From Promicromonospora sukumoe 327MFSha3.1 (GTDB lineage Bacteria > Actinomycetota > Actinomycetes > Actinomycetales > Cellulomonadaceae), in the NCBI RefSeq assembly GCF_000385135.1, contig NZ_ARQM01000011.1, forward strand, positions 744,001-808,000: DNA of 64,000 nucleotides, written 5' to 3'. Below, one piece after another: positions 42,826 through 51,329 of the stretch; within the stretch, counting starts at the first letter, position 1, and every line of letters starts with the position of its first letter. Position numbers and translations under genes: made by a program. The notes beneath the pieces were generated by a model. The model searched no databases and was not told the DNA's origin. It saw only the letters and a program-made list of their open reading frames with translations.

Positions 42826-43560
42826 TTACGGCAGCTCCACCGCGAGGTAGTCCGGCCCCCCGAACGACAGCCGCACCTGCTCGATCGTCGCGTCCGGGTC
42901 GACCAGCACGAACGAGCTCACGTCCCACTCGGGCTGCTCGCTCACGAACCCGTCGGCGCCGTCGGGCAGGCACCGGTTGGAGTTGCCCAGCACGTCCGGC
43001 GCCGCCTCGCCGTAGCGCGTGCCGTCGTCGGACACGAGGGCGATCGCGCACAGCGACAGGTCGGTCTGGGGCTCGGCCGCGAAGTGCAGCTGCACCTCGT
43101 AGGCGACCGACCCCTCGGGGATCTCCACCGGCATGCCGTACGCGGGCGCGGGCAGCTCGTCCACCTTCTCGACGCCCGTCACCGTCGCGTCCAGCTCGCG
43201 CAGCACGTAGGTGTTCGCCCGCTCCGGCACGTCGAAGCCCATGTCTAGGTACTCGCTCGCCAGGTGCGCCGGCTCGCCCAGCGCGACGCGCTGGGACTCG
43301 TAGTGCACGCCGTCCGGCCACCAGAACGCCCACACCCGGAACGACGACGCCGCCGTGGTCACCACGACCGCGATCGGCAGCAGCACCAGCCAGACGGCGT
43401 TGCGCCGCCACCAACCCCTGGGCCGCCCGGCCGCGGGGACGTCGGGCGGCACGGAACCGGGCAGCAGGCCGGGCTGCAGGCTCGGGGCGCCGCCCGGCTG
43501 CAGGCTCGGGTACGGGTCCTGACCGGGGCCCGGCACCGCCGGGGTCACCAGCGTCGTCAT
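42826..43560 (-). CDS. Membrane-anchored extracytoplasmic protein, unknown function
   Basis: A 244-residue protein: a Pro/Gly-rich cytosolic tail (about 1-52), one membrane helix (about 54-74, AVWLVLLPIAVVVTTAASSF) and an extracytoplasmic domain of about 165 residues that looks beta-rich (VAYEVQLHFAAEP, SSFVLVDPDATIEQVRLSFGG). Two cysteines (LCAIAL and NRCLPD) may form a disulfide. I do not recognise the family. It is the last gene of a three-gene operon and overlaps the stop of the lipoprotein-like gene before it by four bases. Confidence 0.78.
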   Translation of the reverse strand: MTTLVTPAVPGPGQDPYPSLQPGGAPSLQPGLLPGSVPPDVPAAGRPRGWWRRNAVWLVLLPIAVVVTTAASSFRVWAFWWPDGVHYESQRVALGEPAHLASEYLDMGFDVPERANTYVLRELDATVTGVEKVDELPAPAYGMPVEIPEGSVAYEVQLHFAAEPQTDLSLCAIALVSDDGTRYGEAAPDVLGNSNRCLPDGADGFVSEQPEWDVSSFVLVDPDATIEQVRLSFGGPDYLAVELP

Positions 43561-44177
43561 TCCTCACTACCTTCCGCACGGGCCGTGGCGTAGCCCGGCG
43601 ACTCGGTCGTCACGGTCTCGGTCGCCTCCCAGAGCGTCTTCGCGTCCTCGGCGGAGATGCCCAGGTCGACGACGCCGGCGGCGTCCCGCCGCTGGCCCGC
43701 GTGCTCCTCGGTCTGCCCGCCGCGCGCCAGGCGCACCGTCGCGCCCGCGAGCGCGTCCTTCGGCACGTCGAAGCAGTACGTGACGTGCCAGGCGTATCCC
43801 GGCTGGGCCTTGGCCGACGTCGAGCACCCGGCCTGGTCGGTGGGCCAGAAGGTCCGGCCCTCGGCGTCGGTGATCTCGGCGCCCACGAACGACGTGGCGC
43901 CCTGCGTGGCCCGCCAGGTCGCGTCGACCACCACGAACGTGCCGCCCGCCTGCGCGGCCTCCGAGAAGCTCTCCAGGGTGTCGGCCACGCGGACCTCGGT
44001 CACCGTGAGGTCGGCGTACGTGAGGTCGAGGGTCTCTCCGACGGCGCCCTCGACGACGAACGGCGTCTCCACGACCGTCTCCTGGGGCACCGTGGTGACG
44101 AGCGCGCAGCCCGCGACCACGCCGCCGACGACGAGCAGCGAGCCCTTCCAGGTGATCCGGCGGCGTCCGTGCCTCAC
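43557..44177 (-). CDS. Probable lipoprotein with DUF4352-like domain
   Basis: A 206-residue exported protein. The N-terminus (KGSLLVVGGVVAGCALV) has a VAGC lipobox with Cys24, so it may be lipid-anchored. The body resembles the DUF4352 beta-sandwich (LDLTYADLTVTEVRVADTLESF, TFVVVDATWRATQ, GAEITDAEGRTFWPT, HVTYCFDVPKDALAGATVRL), a fold used in anchored extracellular proteins of Gram-positive bacteria. The GTG at 44175-44177 overlaps the preceding stop (GTGA). It is the middle gene of a three-gene operon; the joint function is unknown. Confidence 0.78.
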   Translation of the reverse strand: MRHGRRRITWKGSLLVVGGVVAGCALVTTVPQETVVETPFVVEGAVGETLDLTYADLTVTEVRVADTLESFSEAAQAGGTFVVVDATWRATQGATSFVGAEITDAEGRTFWPTDQAGCSTSAKAQPGYAWHVTYCFDVPKDALAGATVRLARGGQTEEHAGQRRDAAGVVDLGISAEDAKTLWEATETVTTESPGYATARAEGSEE

Positions 44178-44974
44178 TGCTGGTCCTCCGGGGCCGGGGT
44201 CCGGTCGGTGTTGTCCTTGAGGGGCACGTCGCCCTGGAACGCGACCTCCCCGGGCAGCCAGTACCCGTTGTCCAGGGTCAGCCGGCTCTCGTCGATCCAG
44301 TCCAGCCCCACCACCTCGACCGGGATCTCGCTGCCCGTGAACTCGTCGCTCTGCTGCCAGATCAGCGCGACCTGGTAGGTGACGCCCGGGTTGAGGATGC
44401 GCATCGTGGTCGCGTCGGCGACGTTGACGATGGACGCGGGCGGCAGCTCGGGCTCCTCGGCCTCGCTCTCGTCCTCGGGCGAGGCGCTCGGGGACGGCTC
44501 GGCCCCGGGCTCGGTGCCCGCCCCGGCCCCGGGGTCCGTGTCGAGGTCCGTGTCCAGGTTCGTTGCCAGGTCGGTCAGCGACTCCTGCGGCACGACGTCG
44601 ACGCCCCTCGGCGCGGGGATCGCGCTGCCGAGCGTGCTGCTGTACTCGGGGACGTCGCTGGTGTTGGTCACGTCCACGACCAGGGCGAGCATGTGGTTGC
44701 CCGGCGCGGGCGTGAGGTAGCCGAGGTCGCCGGTCTTCACGGCGCGCACGACGGTCAGGTCGAACGGGCCCACCTCGATGGCGGTGCCCGCCACGACCGG
44801 GTCGGCCTGCGCCTCCACCTTGCTCCACGCGCCGAACGGGGTGACGGCCACGAGCGCGGCGACGACGCCGGCGCCGACGCGCTGCATCGTCGACATGTCG
44901 TCGGCGACGGCCGAGACGACGCGGCGGCCCACCCGGAACGCGATGTCGGGGCTGCCGTTGCGGGCATGCTTCAT
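44174..44974 (-). CDS. Membrane-anchored extracytoplasmic protein, unknown function
   Basis: A 266-residue protein with a cytosolic start of about 38 residues, one membrane helix (about 42-60, VGAGVVAALVAVTPFGAW) and a beta-rich extracytoplasmic part (FDLTVVRAVKTGDLGYL, MLALVVDVTNTSDVPEYSS). A low-complexity Asp/Glu/Pro/Ser region (about 145-190) splits the domain. The general pattern, anchor plus growth-factor-like beta-sandwich, is shared with the two genes downstream. TACGAT on the coding strand lies eight bases before the ATG at 44972-44974. The function is unknown. Confidence 0.78.
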   Translation of the reverse strand: MKHARNGSPDIAFRVGRRVVSAVADDMSTMQRVGAGVVAALVAVTPFGAWSKVEAQADPVVAGTAIEVGPFDLTVVRAVKTGDLGYLTPAPGNHMLALVVDVTNTSDVPEYSSTLGSAIPAPRGVDVVPQESLTDLATNLDTDLDTDPGAGAGTEPGAEPSPSASPEDESEAEEPELPPASIVNVADATTMRILNPGVTYQVALIWQQSDEFTGSEIPVEVVGLDWIDESRLTLDNGYWLPGEVAFQGDVPLKDNTDRTPAPEDQQ

Positions 44975-45044
44975 GGCGCACGATCGTAGCGGTGCATCAC
45001 GGACCAACCGGGCGAAAGTCCACGACCGCCATCGCGGGCCACGT

Positions 45045-45179
45045 CGCTGGTCGAGCTTGTCGAGACCCGGTCCGCTTCGCTGGTCGAGCTTGTCGAGACC
45101 CGGTCCGCTTCGCTGGTCGAGCTTGTCGAGACCTGGGTCTCGACAAGCTCGACCAGCGATGGCGCAAGCTCGACCAGCG
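45045..45179. repeat. Array of CGCTGGTCGAGCTTGTCGAG repeats
   Basis: Three direct copies of a 23-base unit (CGCTGGTCGAGCTTGTCGAG plus ACC) begin at 45045, 45078 and 45111, exactly 33 bases apart. An inverted copy follows at 45136-45158 and a partial inverted copy at 45166-45179. Copies three and four form a large hairpin just past the stop of the subtilisin gene and may terminate it. The same unit, slightly changed, occurs inside the S9 peptidase gene at 2005-2100. Confidence 0.88.
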
Positions 45180-45185
45180 CCGCCG

Positions 45186-48100
45186 TCAGCGCAGCCCGAA
45201 CGCCCGCGTCAGCGTCTGCGACACCGTGTTGCCGTCACTGTCCTCCACGACGGTCCGCAGGGTCGCGAACTGCGCGCCCCGCGGCGCCGCCAGCCGCGCC
45301 GACCAGCCGTCCGGCCCGTGCGACTGCCGGTCCCGCGTGAGGTCGAGCCGCTTCCAGGTCGCCCCGTCGTCGTACGACACCTCGACCGTGGGCCGGCCCA
45401 CGCGGGCCTCGATCCCGGGCAGGTGCGACGGCGTCACCGTCAGCCGGGCCGTGCGGGACGCCCGTCCCGCCAGGTCGGTGTCCACGCCGTAGTCGAGCTG
45501 GATCAGCGGCAGCGGCTCGACGGCGTCGGGCCCGCTCGCCTCCGACGTGAAGTCCCACTCGGTGAGGGTGTGCGTCGAGTAGGGTCCCGCCCAGTCGGCG
45601 CGGTCGTTGTCGGCCACCACGCGGTACGGCAGGCGCTCGGCCGGCAGGCCGCCGTTCACGGGCAGGAACTCGGCGTTGCCCCACAGGAGCTCGGTGTCGC
45701 CCTGGTAGAGCGTCGCCCGGTTGCGGACGTCGAAGTTGCCGCCGCCCGTGGCACCGACGTGCCCGCTGCCCGAGTCGCCCCAGCCCGGCACCGGCACGTA
45801 CATCTGGTCCAGGTAGCGGATGGGCTGGGAGCCCAGCGCCGACATGCGCGGCCGCAGGACCGGCCCGAACCACGTCACGTCACTGGTCGTGCGCGCCTTG
45901 TACTCCAGCACGTCGACGTTCGACTGCCCCATCTCGCCGGCGATGTGGGCGCTCTGCGTCCACGGCACACCGGCGGCGACCCAGTCGGTCCGCTCGCCCT
46001 GCGCGGGGGCGGCGAGCTGGTTGCCCGCCGTCCAGCCGTGCCAGACGTCGAACCGGGCCTCCATCGCGGGACCCTGGCGGTAGTTGCGGAACGAGGTGTC
46101 CACCCGCGCCAGGTCGCCCTTGGCCGCGGTCCACGTGGGCCGGGCCGGCACGGCGCCGGTCCAGTGGTGCACCACGTCGTAGGTGTACTCGGTCGTGGGG
46201 TGCGACGAGACCGTGACCTCCGGCCGGCGCCCGTCCAGCGACCGCAGCAGCTCCGCGCCCTGGCCGGACGTGAGCGTGGCGACCGTCAGCGGGGCCGGCT
46301 CGCCCGGGATCCACGGGGACTCGTCCCACGGCGCCAGCCGCCCGGCGCCGTCGTGCACCACGAACAGCACGCGCGCGCCGGCGTCGGCCGCGGCCTGGGC
46401 CAGCGGCGCGATCTCGTCCGTGTCGGCGGCGCGCACGACGACGGCGGTGTCCTTCAGGCCGTGCCCGCCCCCGTGGTGTGCCAGGTCGGACAGGCCCGAC
46501 ACGCCCTCGGCCTCGACCACCCGCAGCGTGCGCTTCCCTGCCGGCAGCGGCGTCGCGGCCCGCTTGACCCGCAGGTCGTCCAGGCCGTCGAACCCGCCGC
46601 GGCCCTTCTCCACCGTGAGGGCCGGCTGCTCCAGGCGGAACTGCGCCCCGAACTCGAACAGGCCCGCGGTGACCTTCTTCCCCGTGGGCAGCGCCCAGAG
46701 GCTGTCGAACTCACCCGGCGGGAACATCGAGCTCGCCGTGTAGCCGCCGTTCGGGAACTGCCGGATCACGTCCAGGCGCATGGACGCCGGGTCCGTGTCC
46801 TGCGGCACCTCCGCGCGCACCTGGACCGCCTTGCGGGCGTCCAGCACGACCGACCGGTCCTGGCTCAGGTCCACGTCCACGAAGCTCAGCAGCGCCGTGC
46901 CGAGCGAGCCCGGCCCGTTCGCGCCCTCGACGTCGACCGACAGCCAGCCGCTGTAGCTGCCCACCGGCATCCGCAGCACGGCGGTGCCGTTCTCGTCCAG
47001 GTCCGCCCCGGCGAAGATCTGGTCCGACGTCACCAGCAGCTTGCCCGTCGCGGGCCGGCCGTCGTCGCCCGTGACGGTCACGGTCAGCTTCTGGCGCTGC
47101 CCCTCGCGGGTCGCGCCCGTCAGGGTGCGGGCCCGCACGGCCCCGGCGTCGTCCGTCGCCACGACCGTGGCGCTCAGGTCCACCTCCGCCGGCAGCAGCG
47201 AGAGGTCCGCCGTGAGGTCCACCGACGCCGTGCCCTGCGCCGGCACGGTCACCGTGTCGGAGGACAGGGTGAGGAAGCCCGCCGGGACCGCGCCGTCGAC
47301 CGCGAGGTGCAGGTCGACCGGGGCGTCACCCAGGTTCGTGTACGTGATCGGCTTCGACGCGGGCTCCGTGCCGGAGTCGTACGTGTGGAAGCCGAACCCG
47401 GCGCTCGCGGTGCCGAACATCGTCGCGGCCACGGCCGCGGGCGCGTCGAGGCGGCCGCTGCCTGCCTCGTAGGGGGTGTAGGCGGGGGTCGGCACGGCGG
47501 TGCTGACGATCGCCTCCTTGATCTGCTCCGCCGTCCAGCCCGGGTGGGCCGCCGCGACGAGCGCCGCGGTGCCCGCCACGTGCGGGGTCGCCATCGAGGT
47601 GCCGCTCATCGTCGTGTACATCCCGGAGCCGCGCACGAGCTGCGAGCGGGCCGCGAGGATGTCGACGCCGGGCGCCGTGATCTCGGGCTTGACCCCGCCG
47701 TCGATCGCGGGGCCGGTGCTGGAGAAGTCGGCCAGGGTGTCGGTCGCGTCGACGGCGCCCACGGCGAGGGCCGAGTCCGCCAGGGCCGGCGAGCTGACGG
47801 TCCGCGGGCCGCCGTTGCCTGCGGCGGTCACGAACAGCGCGCCCGTCTCGGCGGTCAGCTCGTCCACGGCGGCCGCCATCGGGTCGTCCGCCCCGGCGGG
47901 CTCCCCGCCCAGGCTCATGCTGACGATGCGGGCGTCCTGGTCGCGCGCGGCCCACTCCATGCCGGCGATGATCCAGGACTCCATGCCGCGCCCGTTGCTG
48001 TCGAGCACCCGGCCCACGTGCAGCCGCGCGCCGGGGGCGACGCCCCGCTCCAGGCCGTCCGAGGCCGCGCCGGTGCCCGCGATCGTCGAGGCGACGTGCG

Positions 48101-48959
48101 TGCCGTGCCCCTGGTAGTCGTCGACGTAGTCCTCGGTCTCGACGAAGTTGGCGCTCGCGGCGACCTGGTCGGCCAGGTCGGGGTGCGTGGGGTCGACGCC
48201 CGTGTCGAGCACGGCGACGTCCACGCCCTCGCCGGTGTTGCCGTCGGCCCACACGTCGGGCGCGCCGATCTGGGCGGTCGACTCGGCGAGGTCGGCGGTG
48301 ACGGGGCCGTCGAGCCAGATCTTCTCGATGCCGCCGGCGAACGCGGGGGAGCCGCCGGAGGTGCGGGCGCCCGCCGCCGGGCCCTCGGTCAGGTCGGCCC
48401 AGAACGCGGCGGCGTCGTCGCGGTCCTGCGTCACGGCGGCGCCGTCCACGCTGGGCAGCGGGCGGACGACGTCGGCGCCGTCGAGGGACGCGGCGCCCCG
48501 CGACCGGGCGGCGGCCTCGTCGGCGTAGCGGACGATCAGCGGCAGCGCGTCGGTGCTCGCGTCGTCGTAGCCGTTCGCGAGGAGCCGCGTGACGTCGAAC
48601 AGGCGGTCGTCGAGGGTGCCGGCCGTCACGTAGGGCAGCGCGGCGTCCGGGTAGACGAACGTGCTGCCGTCGCGCTCGGTGCGGTGGTAGGACGACGTCG
48701 TCCCACCGGGGCCGGTGACGTTGGTGACGCTCGTGCCGTCCGCCGCCGTGCTGATGGTGACCGTGTCACCGGTGATCAGGGTGACGCTGCGCGACCCCGC
48801 CGCCGATGGCGGGAGCGCGGTGGCGGAGCCGCCCGGCGGGACTGCCGGGCCGGCGGGGCTCGCGAGGGCCGCGGCAGACGCCGACGCGGCCCCGACCGCG
48901 AGGGCCGCGGCCACGCCGGTGGCGACGAGCGCCCTGGCGCGGGTGGAGATGGTGAACAC
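45186..48959 (-). CDS. Secreted subtilisin-like serine peptidase (S8), multidomain
   Basis: A 1257-residue exported protease. A Sec signal peptide (about 1-30, ending ASASAA) is followed by a propeptide-like region to about 210. The S8 domain has its triad at Asp252 (VAVLDTGVDPTHPDL), His285 (YQGHGTHVAS) and Ser455 (MSGTSMATPHVAGTA), with the oxyanion Asn in AAGNGG. About 700 further residues are beta-sandwich repeats typical of large actinobacterial subtilases. It probably degrades proteins outside the cell. The GTG at 48957-48959 has AAGGGA six bases upstream; a start ten codons earlier overlaps that site and is less likely. Confidence 0.93.
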   Translation of the reverse strand: MFTISTRARALVATGVAAALAVGAASASAAALASPAGPAVPPGGSATALPPSAAGSRSVTLITGDTVTISTAADGTSVTNVTGPGGTTSSYHRTERDGSTFVYPDAALPYVTAGTLDDRLFDVTRLLANGYDDASTDALPLIVRYADEAAARSRGAASLDGADVVRPLPSVDGAAVTQDRDDAAAFWADLTEGPAAGARTSGGSPAFAGGIEKIWLDGPVTADLAESTAQIGAPDVWADGNTGEGVDVAVLDTGVDPTHPDLADQVAASANFVETEDYVDDYQGHGTHVASTIAGTGAASDGLERGVAPGARLHVGRVLDSNGRGMESWIIAGMEWAARDQDARIVSMSLGGEPAGADDPMAAAVDELTAETGALFVTAAGNGGPRTVSSPALADSALAVGAVDATDTLADFSSTGPAIDGGVKPEITAPGVDILAARSQLVRGSGMYTTMSGTSMATPHVAGTAALVAAAHPGWTAEQIKEAIVSTAVPTPAYTPYEAGSGRLDAPAAVAATMFGTASAGFGFHTYDSGTEPASKPITYTNLGDAPVDLHLAVDGAVPAGFLTLSSDTVTVPAQGTASVDLTADLSLLPAEVDLSATVVATDDAGAVRARTLTGATREGQRQKLTVTVTGDDGRPATGKLLVTSDQIFAGADLDENGTAVLRMPVGSYSGWLSVDVEGANGPGSLGTALLSFVDVDLSQDRSVVLDARKAVQVRAEVPQDTDPASMRLDVIRQFPNGGYTASSMFPPGEFDSLWALPTGKKVTAGLFEFGAQFRLEQPALTVEKGRGGFDGLDDLRVKRAATPLPAGKRTLRVVEAEGVSGLSDLAHHGGGHGLKDTAVVVRAADTDEIAPLAQAAADAGARVLFVVHDGAGRLAPWDESPWIPGEPAPLTVATLTSGQGAELLRSLDGRRPEVTVSSHPTTEYTYDVVHHWTGAVPARPTWTAAKGDLARVDTSFRNYRQGPAMEARFDVWHGWTAGNQLAAPAQGERTDWVAAGVPWTQSAHIAGEMGQSNVDVLEYKARTTSDVTWFGPVLRPRMSALGSQPIRYLDQMYVPVPGWGDSGSGHVGATGGGNFDVRNRATLYQGDTELLWGNAEFLPVNGGLPAERLPYRVVADNDRADWAGPYSTHTLTEWDFTSEASGPDAVEPLPLIQLDYGVDTDLAGRASRTARLTVTPSHLPGIEARVGRPTVEVSYDDGATWKRLDLTRDRQSHGPDGWSARLAAPRGAQFATLRTVVEDSDGNTVSQTLTRAFGLR

Positions 48960-49127
48960 AGTTGTCCCTTTCGACAGTGGTGTGCCCATTTCCTAGCCCT
49001 CGCACGCGGTGCGCTGGGTTTCGCCCGTGTAACGGCACCGCCATTTTCTGGCCAACTCCGGACAGATGGCAGGTAACGGCCACGCCCCGCACCCGAGAAC
49101 GGGTGCGGGGCGTGGCGCGGGCGCGGG
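48960..49127 (-). promoter_or_regulatory. Upstream region of the subtilisin gene
   Basis: The 168-base gap carries the protease ribosome binding site and, downstream of the Clp-N gene, an imperfect hairpin (CGCCCCGCACCCG...CGGGTGCGGGGCG, 49084-49112) that is a likely terminator for the HTH/Clp-N operon. I could not identify a convincing promoter for the protease. Confidence 0.45.
49084..49112 (-). terminator. Probable terminator of the HTH/Clp-N operon
   Basis: Thirteen-base arms CGCCCCGCACCCG and CGGGTGCGGGGCG pair perfectly around a short loop (AGAA plus neighbouring bases), 15 bases past the stop of the Clp-N gene. There is no T tract. Confidence 0.6.
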
Positions 49128-49670
49128 TCAGGCCGCCTTGCTCTGCCCCTCCGCCAGGTGCCGGACCCGGTCGAGGTCCGCCCCGGCGTCGGACAGGAGG
49201 GCGCGGGCCGGTGACTCGGCGCGGGTGAGGCCGAGCAGCAGGTGCCCGCCGTGGATCTCCTTGGAGCCCAGCCGGATCGCCTCGCGCAGCGCGAGCTCCA
49301 GCGACTTCTTGGCGTCCGGGGTGAACGGGATGTGCTTGCGGCGCCCGCGCAGGGTGCGGCCCGCCCGGGCGAGGGCGCCCTCGCCGAAGGTGGCCTCGGT
49401 GCGCCGCGTCACCTCGTCCAGGTCGATGCCGACGGCGGCCAGCGCGGCCGGGTCCAGCGCGTCGCCCGCCTCGATCTTGGCCCGGGCGCTCTCGACCAGG
49501 GCGGCGGTGTCCACCCCGCCGTCGGTCAGGGCGGTCCGGGCCGGGCCGCCGCTCTCGGCGAGCGCGACGAGCAGGTGGCGGCTGTCGATCTGGTCGCTGT
49601 GCGCGTCGCGGGCGACCTGCTGGGCGTCGACGACGGCGGAGCGGGCGTCCTTCGTGAACCTCTCGAACAT
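49128..49670 (-). CDS. Clp N-terminal-domain protein without ATPase
   Basis: A 180-residue protein made only of the two Clp_N repeats that adaptors and substrates bind on ClpC/ClpA: repeat 1 about 1-75 (FERFTKDARSAVVDAQQVARDAHSDQIDSRHLLVAL) and repeat 2 about 100-175 (FTPDAKKSLELALREAIRLGSKEIHGGHLLLGL). No Walker motif follows, so it cannot unfold proteins itself. It may capture Clp adaptors or sense misfolded protein. It starts one base inside the stop of the HTH gene (TGATG) with AGGAGG before the ATG, so both are made together. Confidence 0.88.
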   Translation of the reverse strand: MFERFTKDARSAVVDAQQVARDAHSDQIDSRHLLVALAESGGPARTALTDGGVDTAALVESARAKIEAGDALDPAALAAVGIDLDEVTRRTEATFGEGALARAGRTLRGRRKHIPFTPDAKKSLELALREAIRLGSKEIHGGHLLLGLTRAESPARALLSDAGADLDRVRHLAEGQSKAA

Positions 49671-49879
49671 CAGATCCTCCTGTTGTGCTTCTTGTGCACG
49701 GCCTGCCGGGTGACGCCGAGCGCGTCGGCGATCTCCTGCCACGACCAGCCGAGCCGACGTGCCCGCTCGACCTGGAGGGTCTCCAGGCGGTCGGCCAGCT
49801 CGCGCATGGCCTTCACGGCGCGCAGTCCCTCGGCGGGGTCGTCCCCGGCTGCGGATGCGGCGAGTGCTTGCTGGGTCAT
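49670..49879 (-). CDS. Small helix-turn-helix regulator
   Basis: A 69-residue DNA-binding protein. The C-terminal half is a clear helix-turn-helix (GWSWQEIADALGVTRQAVHKKH), and a preceding helix (AVKAMRELADRLETLQVERARRL) probably forms the dimer interface. It is paired with the Clp-N protein gene in one operon. The ATG at 49877-49879 follows CATAGT by seven bases. Two identical-arm palindromes overlap its own promoter, so it most likely represses itself. The Clp-N partner suggests a link to protein-quality stress, by context only. Confidence 0.85.
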   Translation of the reverse strand: MTQQALAASAAGDDPAEGLRAVKAMRELADRLETLQVERARRLGWSWQEIADALGVTRQAVHKKHNRRI

Positions 49880-49927
49880 GGCGTCAACTATGGTTGACAA
49901 AGTTACTCGTTGTCAACCCTGGTTGAC
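49880..49927 (-). promoter_or_regulatory. Promoter with two GTCAAC-N4-GTTGAC operators
   Basis: Two 16-base palindromes, GTCAACTATGGTTGAC (49883-49898) and GTCAACCCTGGTTGAC (49912-49927), are 29 bases apart centre to centre. On the minus strand, TTGACA (from the second site) and CATAGT (in the first) form a -35/-10 pair with an 18-base spacer, seven bases before the HTH start codon. Binding at the two sites would cover both promoter elements, as expected for an autorepressor. Confidence 0.75.
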
Positions 49928-50033
49928 AAAACTCGGGGATCGAGACGTGTGCCACATGCCCGTGCCGAAGAAGCCCGGAAAACCGCCGCTCTCGTTCGGA
50001 AGCACAAGCGATCCAGGGCTACTCTGTACGGGG

Positions 50034-50053
50034 ATGTCTTGACGTCGAGACAT
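50034..50053. promoter_or_regulatory. Palindrome at the predicted sucC transcription start
   Basis: ATGTCTTGACGTCGAGACAT is a 20-base palindrome with one mismatched pair. A TACTCT (50020-50025) upstream could be the -10 element, which places the palindrome over the first transcribed bases. It is a candidate operator for control of sucCD; the binding protein is unknown. Confidence 0.5.
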
Positions 50054-50120
50054 CGCCTCAGCCGGGCTCCGGGCGCCTACGACGTCCGAGGGCCGCATCC
50101 CGATGGAAGGACGCAGCAGG

Positions 50121-51290
50121 GTGGACCTGTTCGAATACCAGGCGCGCGACATCTTCGAGAAGCACGGCGTGCCCGTGCTGGGCGGGGTCGTCGCGACCAC
50201 CGTCGAAGAGGCTCGCGAGGGCGCCGAGAAGCTGGGCGGCGGAACCGTCGTCGTGAAGGCCCAGGTCAAGACCGGTGGGCGCGGCAAGGCGGGCGGCGTC
50301 AAGCTGGCCCACTCGCCCGCGGAGGCGGCCGAGAAGGCCGGCGAGATCCTCGGCATGGACATCAAGGGCCACACGGTGCACCGCGTGATGATCGCCCAGG
50401 GCGCCAAGATCGCCGAGGAGTTCTACTTCTCCGTGCTCCTGGACCGGTCCAACCGCAACTACCTCGCCATGTGCTCCGTCGAGGGCGGCATGGAGATCGA
50501 GCAGCTCGCCGTCGAGCGGCCCGAGGCGCTCGCGCGCATCGCCGTCGACCCGGCCGTCGGCATCGACGAGGCCAAGGCCGCCGAGATCGTGGACGCCGCC
50601 GGCTTCGCCGAGGACATCAAGGGCAAGGTCGCCGAGGTCATCCAGGGCCTGTGGACCGTGTTCAAGGCCGAGGACGCCACGCTGGTCGAGGTGAACCCGC
50701 TGGTCAAGACCGAGGACGGCGAGATCGTCGCCCTCGACGGCAAGGTCACGCTCGACGAGAACGCCGGCTTCCGCCACGCGGACCACGCCGAGCTCGAGGA
50801 CTCCGCCGCGGCCGACCCGCTGGAGGCGAAGGCCAAGGAGAACGACCTCAACTACGTCAAGCTCGACGGCGAGGTCGGCATCATCGGCAACGGCGCGGGC
50901 CTGGTCATGTCCACCCTCGACGTCGTCGCCTACGCCGGCGAGAAGCACGGCGGCGTCAAGCCCGCCAACTTCCTCGACATCGGCGGCGGCGCCAACGCCC
51001 AGGTCATGGCGAACGGCCTCGACGTCATCCTGAACGACGAGCAGGTCAAGTCGGTCTTCGTGAACGTCTTCGGCGGCATCACCGCGTGCGACGAGGTCGC
51101 CAACGGCATCGTGGGCGCGCTGGACATCCTCGGCGACGAGGCGTCCAAGCCGCTGGTCGTCCGCCTCGACGGCAACAACGTCGAGCTCGGCCGCCAGATC
51201 CTGAACGAGCGCAACCACCCGCTCGTCACCCTCGCCGACACCATGGACGGCGGCGCCGACCTTGCCGCCGCCAAGGCTGCCGCCGCCTGA
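50121..51290 (+). CDS. sucC: Succinate-CoA ligase (ADP-forming), beta subunit
   Basis: The 389-residue beta subunit of succinyl-CoA synthetase, which makes ATP or GTP from succinyl-CoA in the TCA cycle. An ATP-grasp domain ([59 protein letters not shown]) is followed by the CoA-ligase domain ([39 protein letters not shown]). The start is GTG at 50121 (MDLFEYQ matches the family N-terminus), with AAGGA nine bases upstream. It is followed after 39 bases by sucD. The leader is about 90 bases long with a palindrome near the start of transcription. Confidence 0.97.
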   Translation: MDLFEYQARDIFEKHGVPVLGGVVATTVEEAREGAEKLGGGTVVVKAQVKTGGRGKAGGVKLAHSPAEAAEKAGEILGMDIKGHTVHRVMIAQGAKIAEEFYFSVLLDRSNRNYLAMCSVEGGMEIEQLAVERPEALARIAVDPAVGIDEAKAAEIVDAAGFAEDIKGKVAEVIQGLWTVFKAEDATLVEVNPLVKTEDGEIVALDGKVTLDENAGFRHADHAELEDSAAADPLEAKAKENDLNYVKLDGEVGIIGNGAGLVMSTLDVVAYAGEKHGGVKPANFLDIGGGANAQVMANGLDVILNDEQVKSVFVNVFGGITACDEVANGIVGALDILGDEASKPLVVRLDGNNVELGRQILNERNHPLVTLADTMDGGADLAAAKAAAA

Positions 51291-51329
51291 TCGCCCGCTG
51301 AAGACTTCGAAAGCAGAGACAAGAAGACA

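Noticed and set aside
44778-49076. 1432-codon plus-strand open frame opposite the subtilisin gene
   Set aside because: It is antisense to a gene with an intact catalytic triad and signal peptide, and its translation is low-complexity without any known motif.
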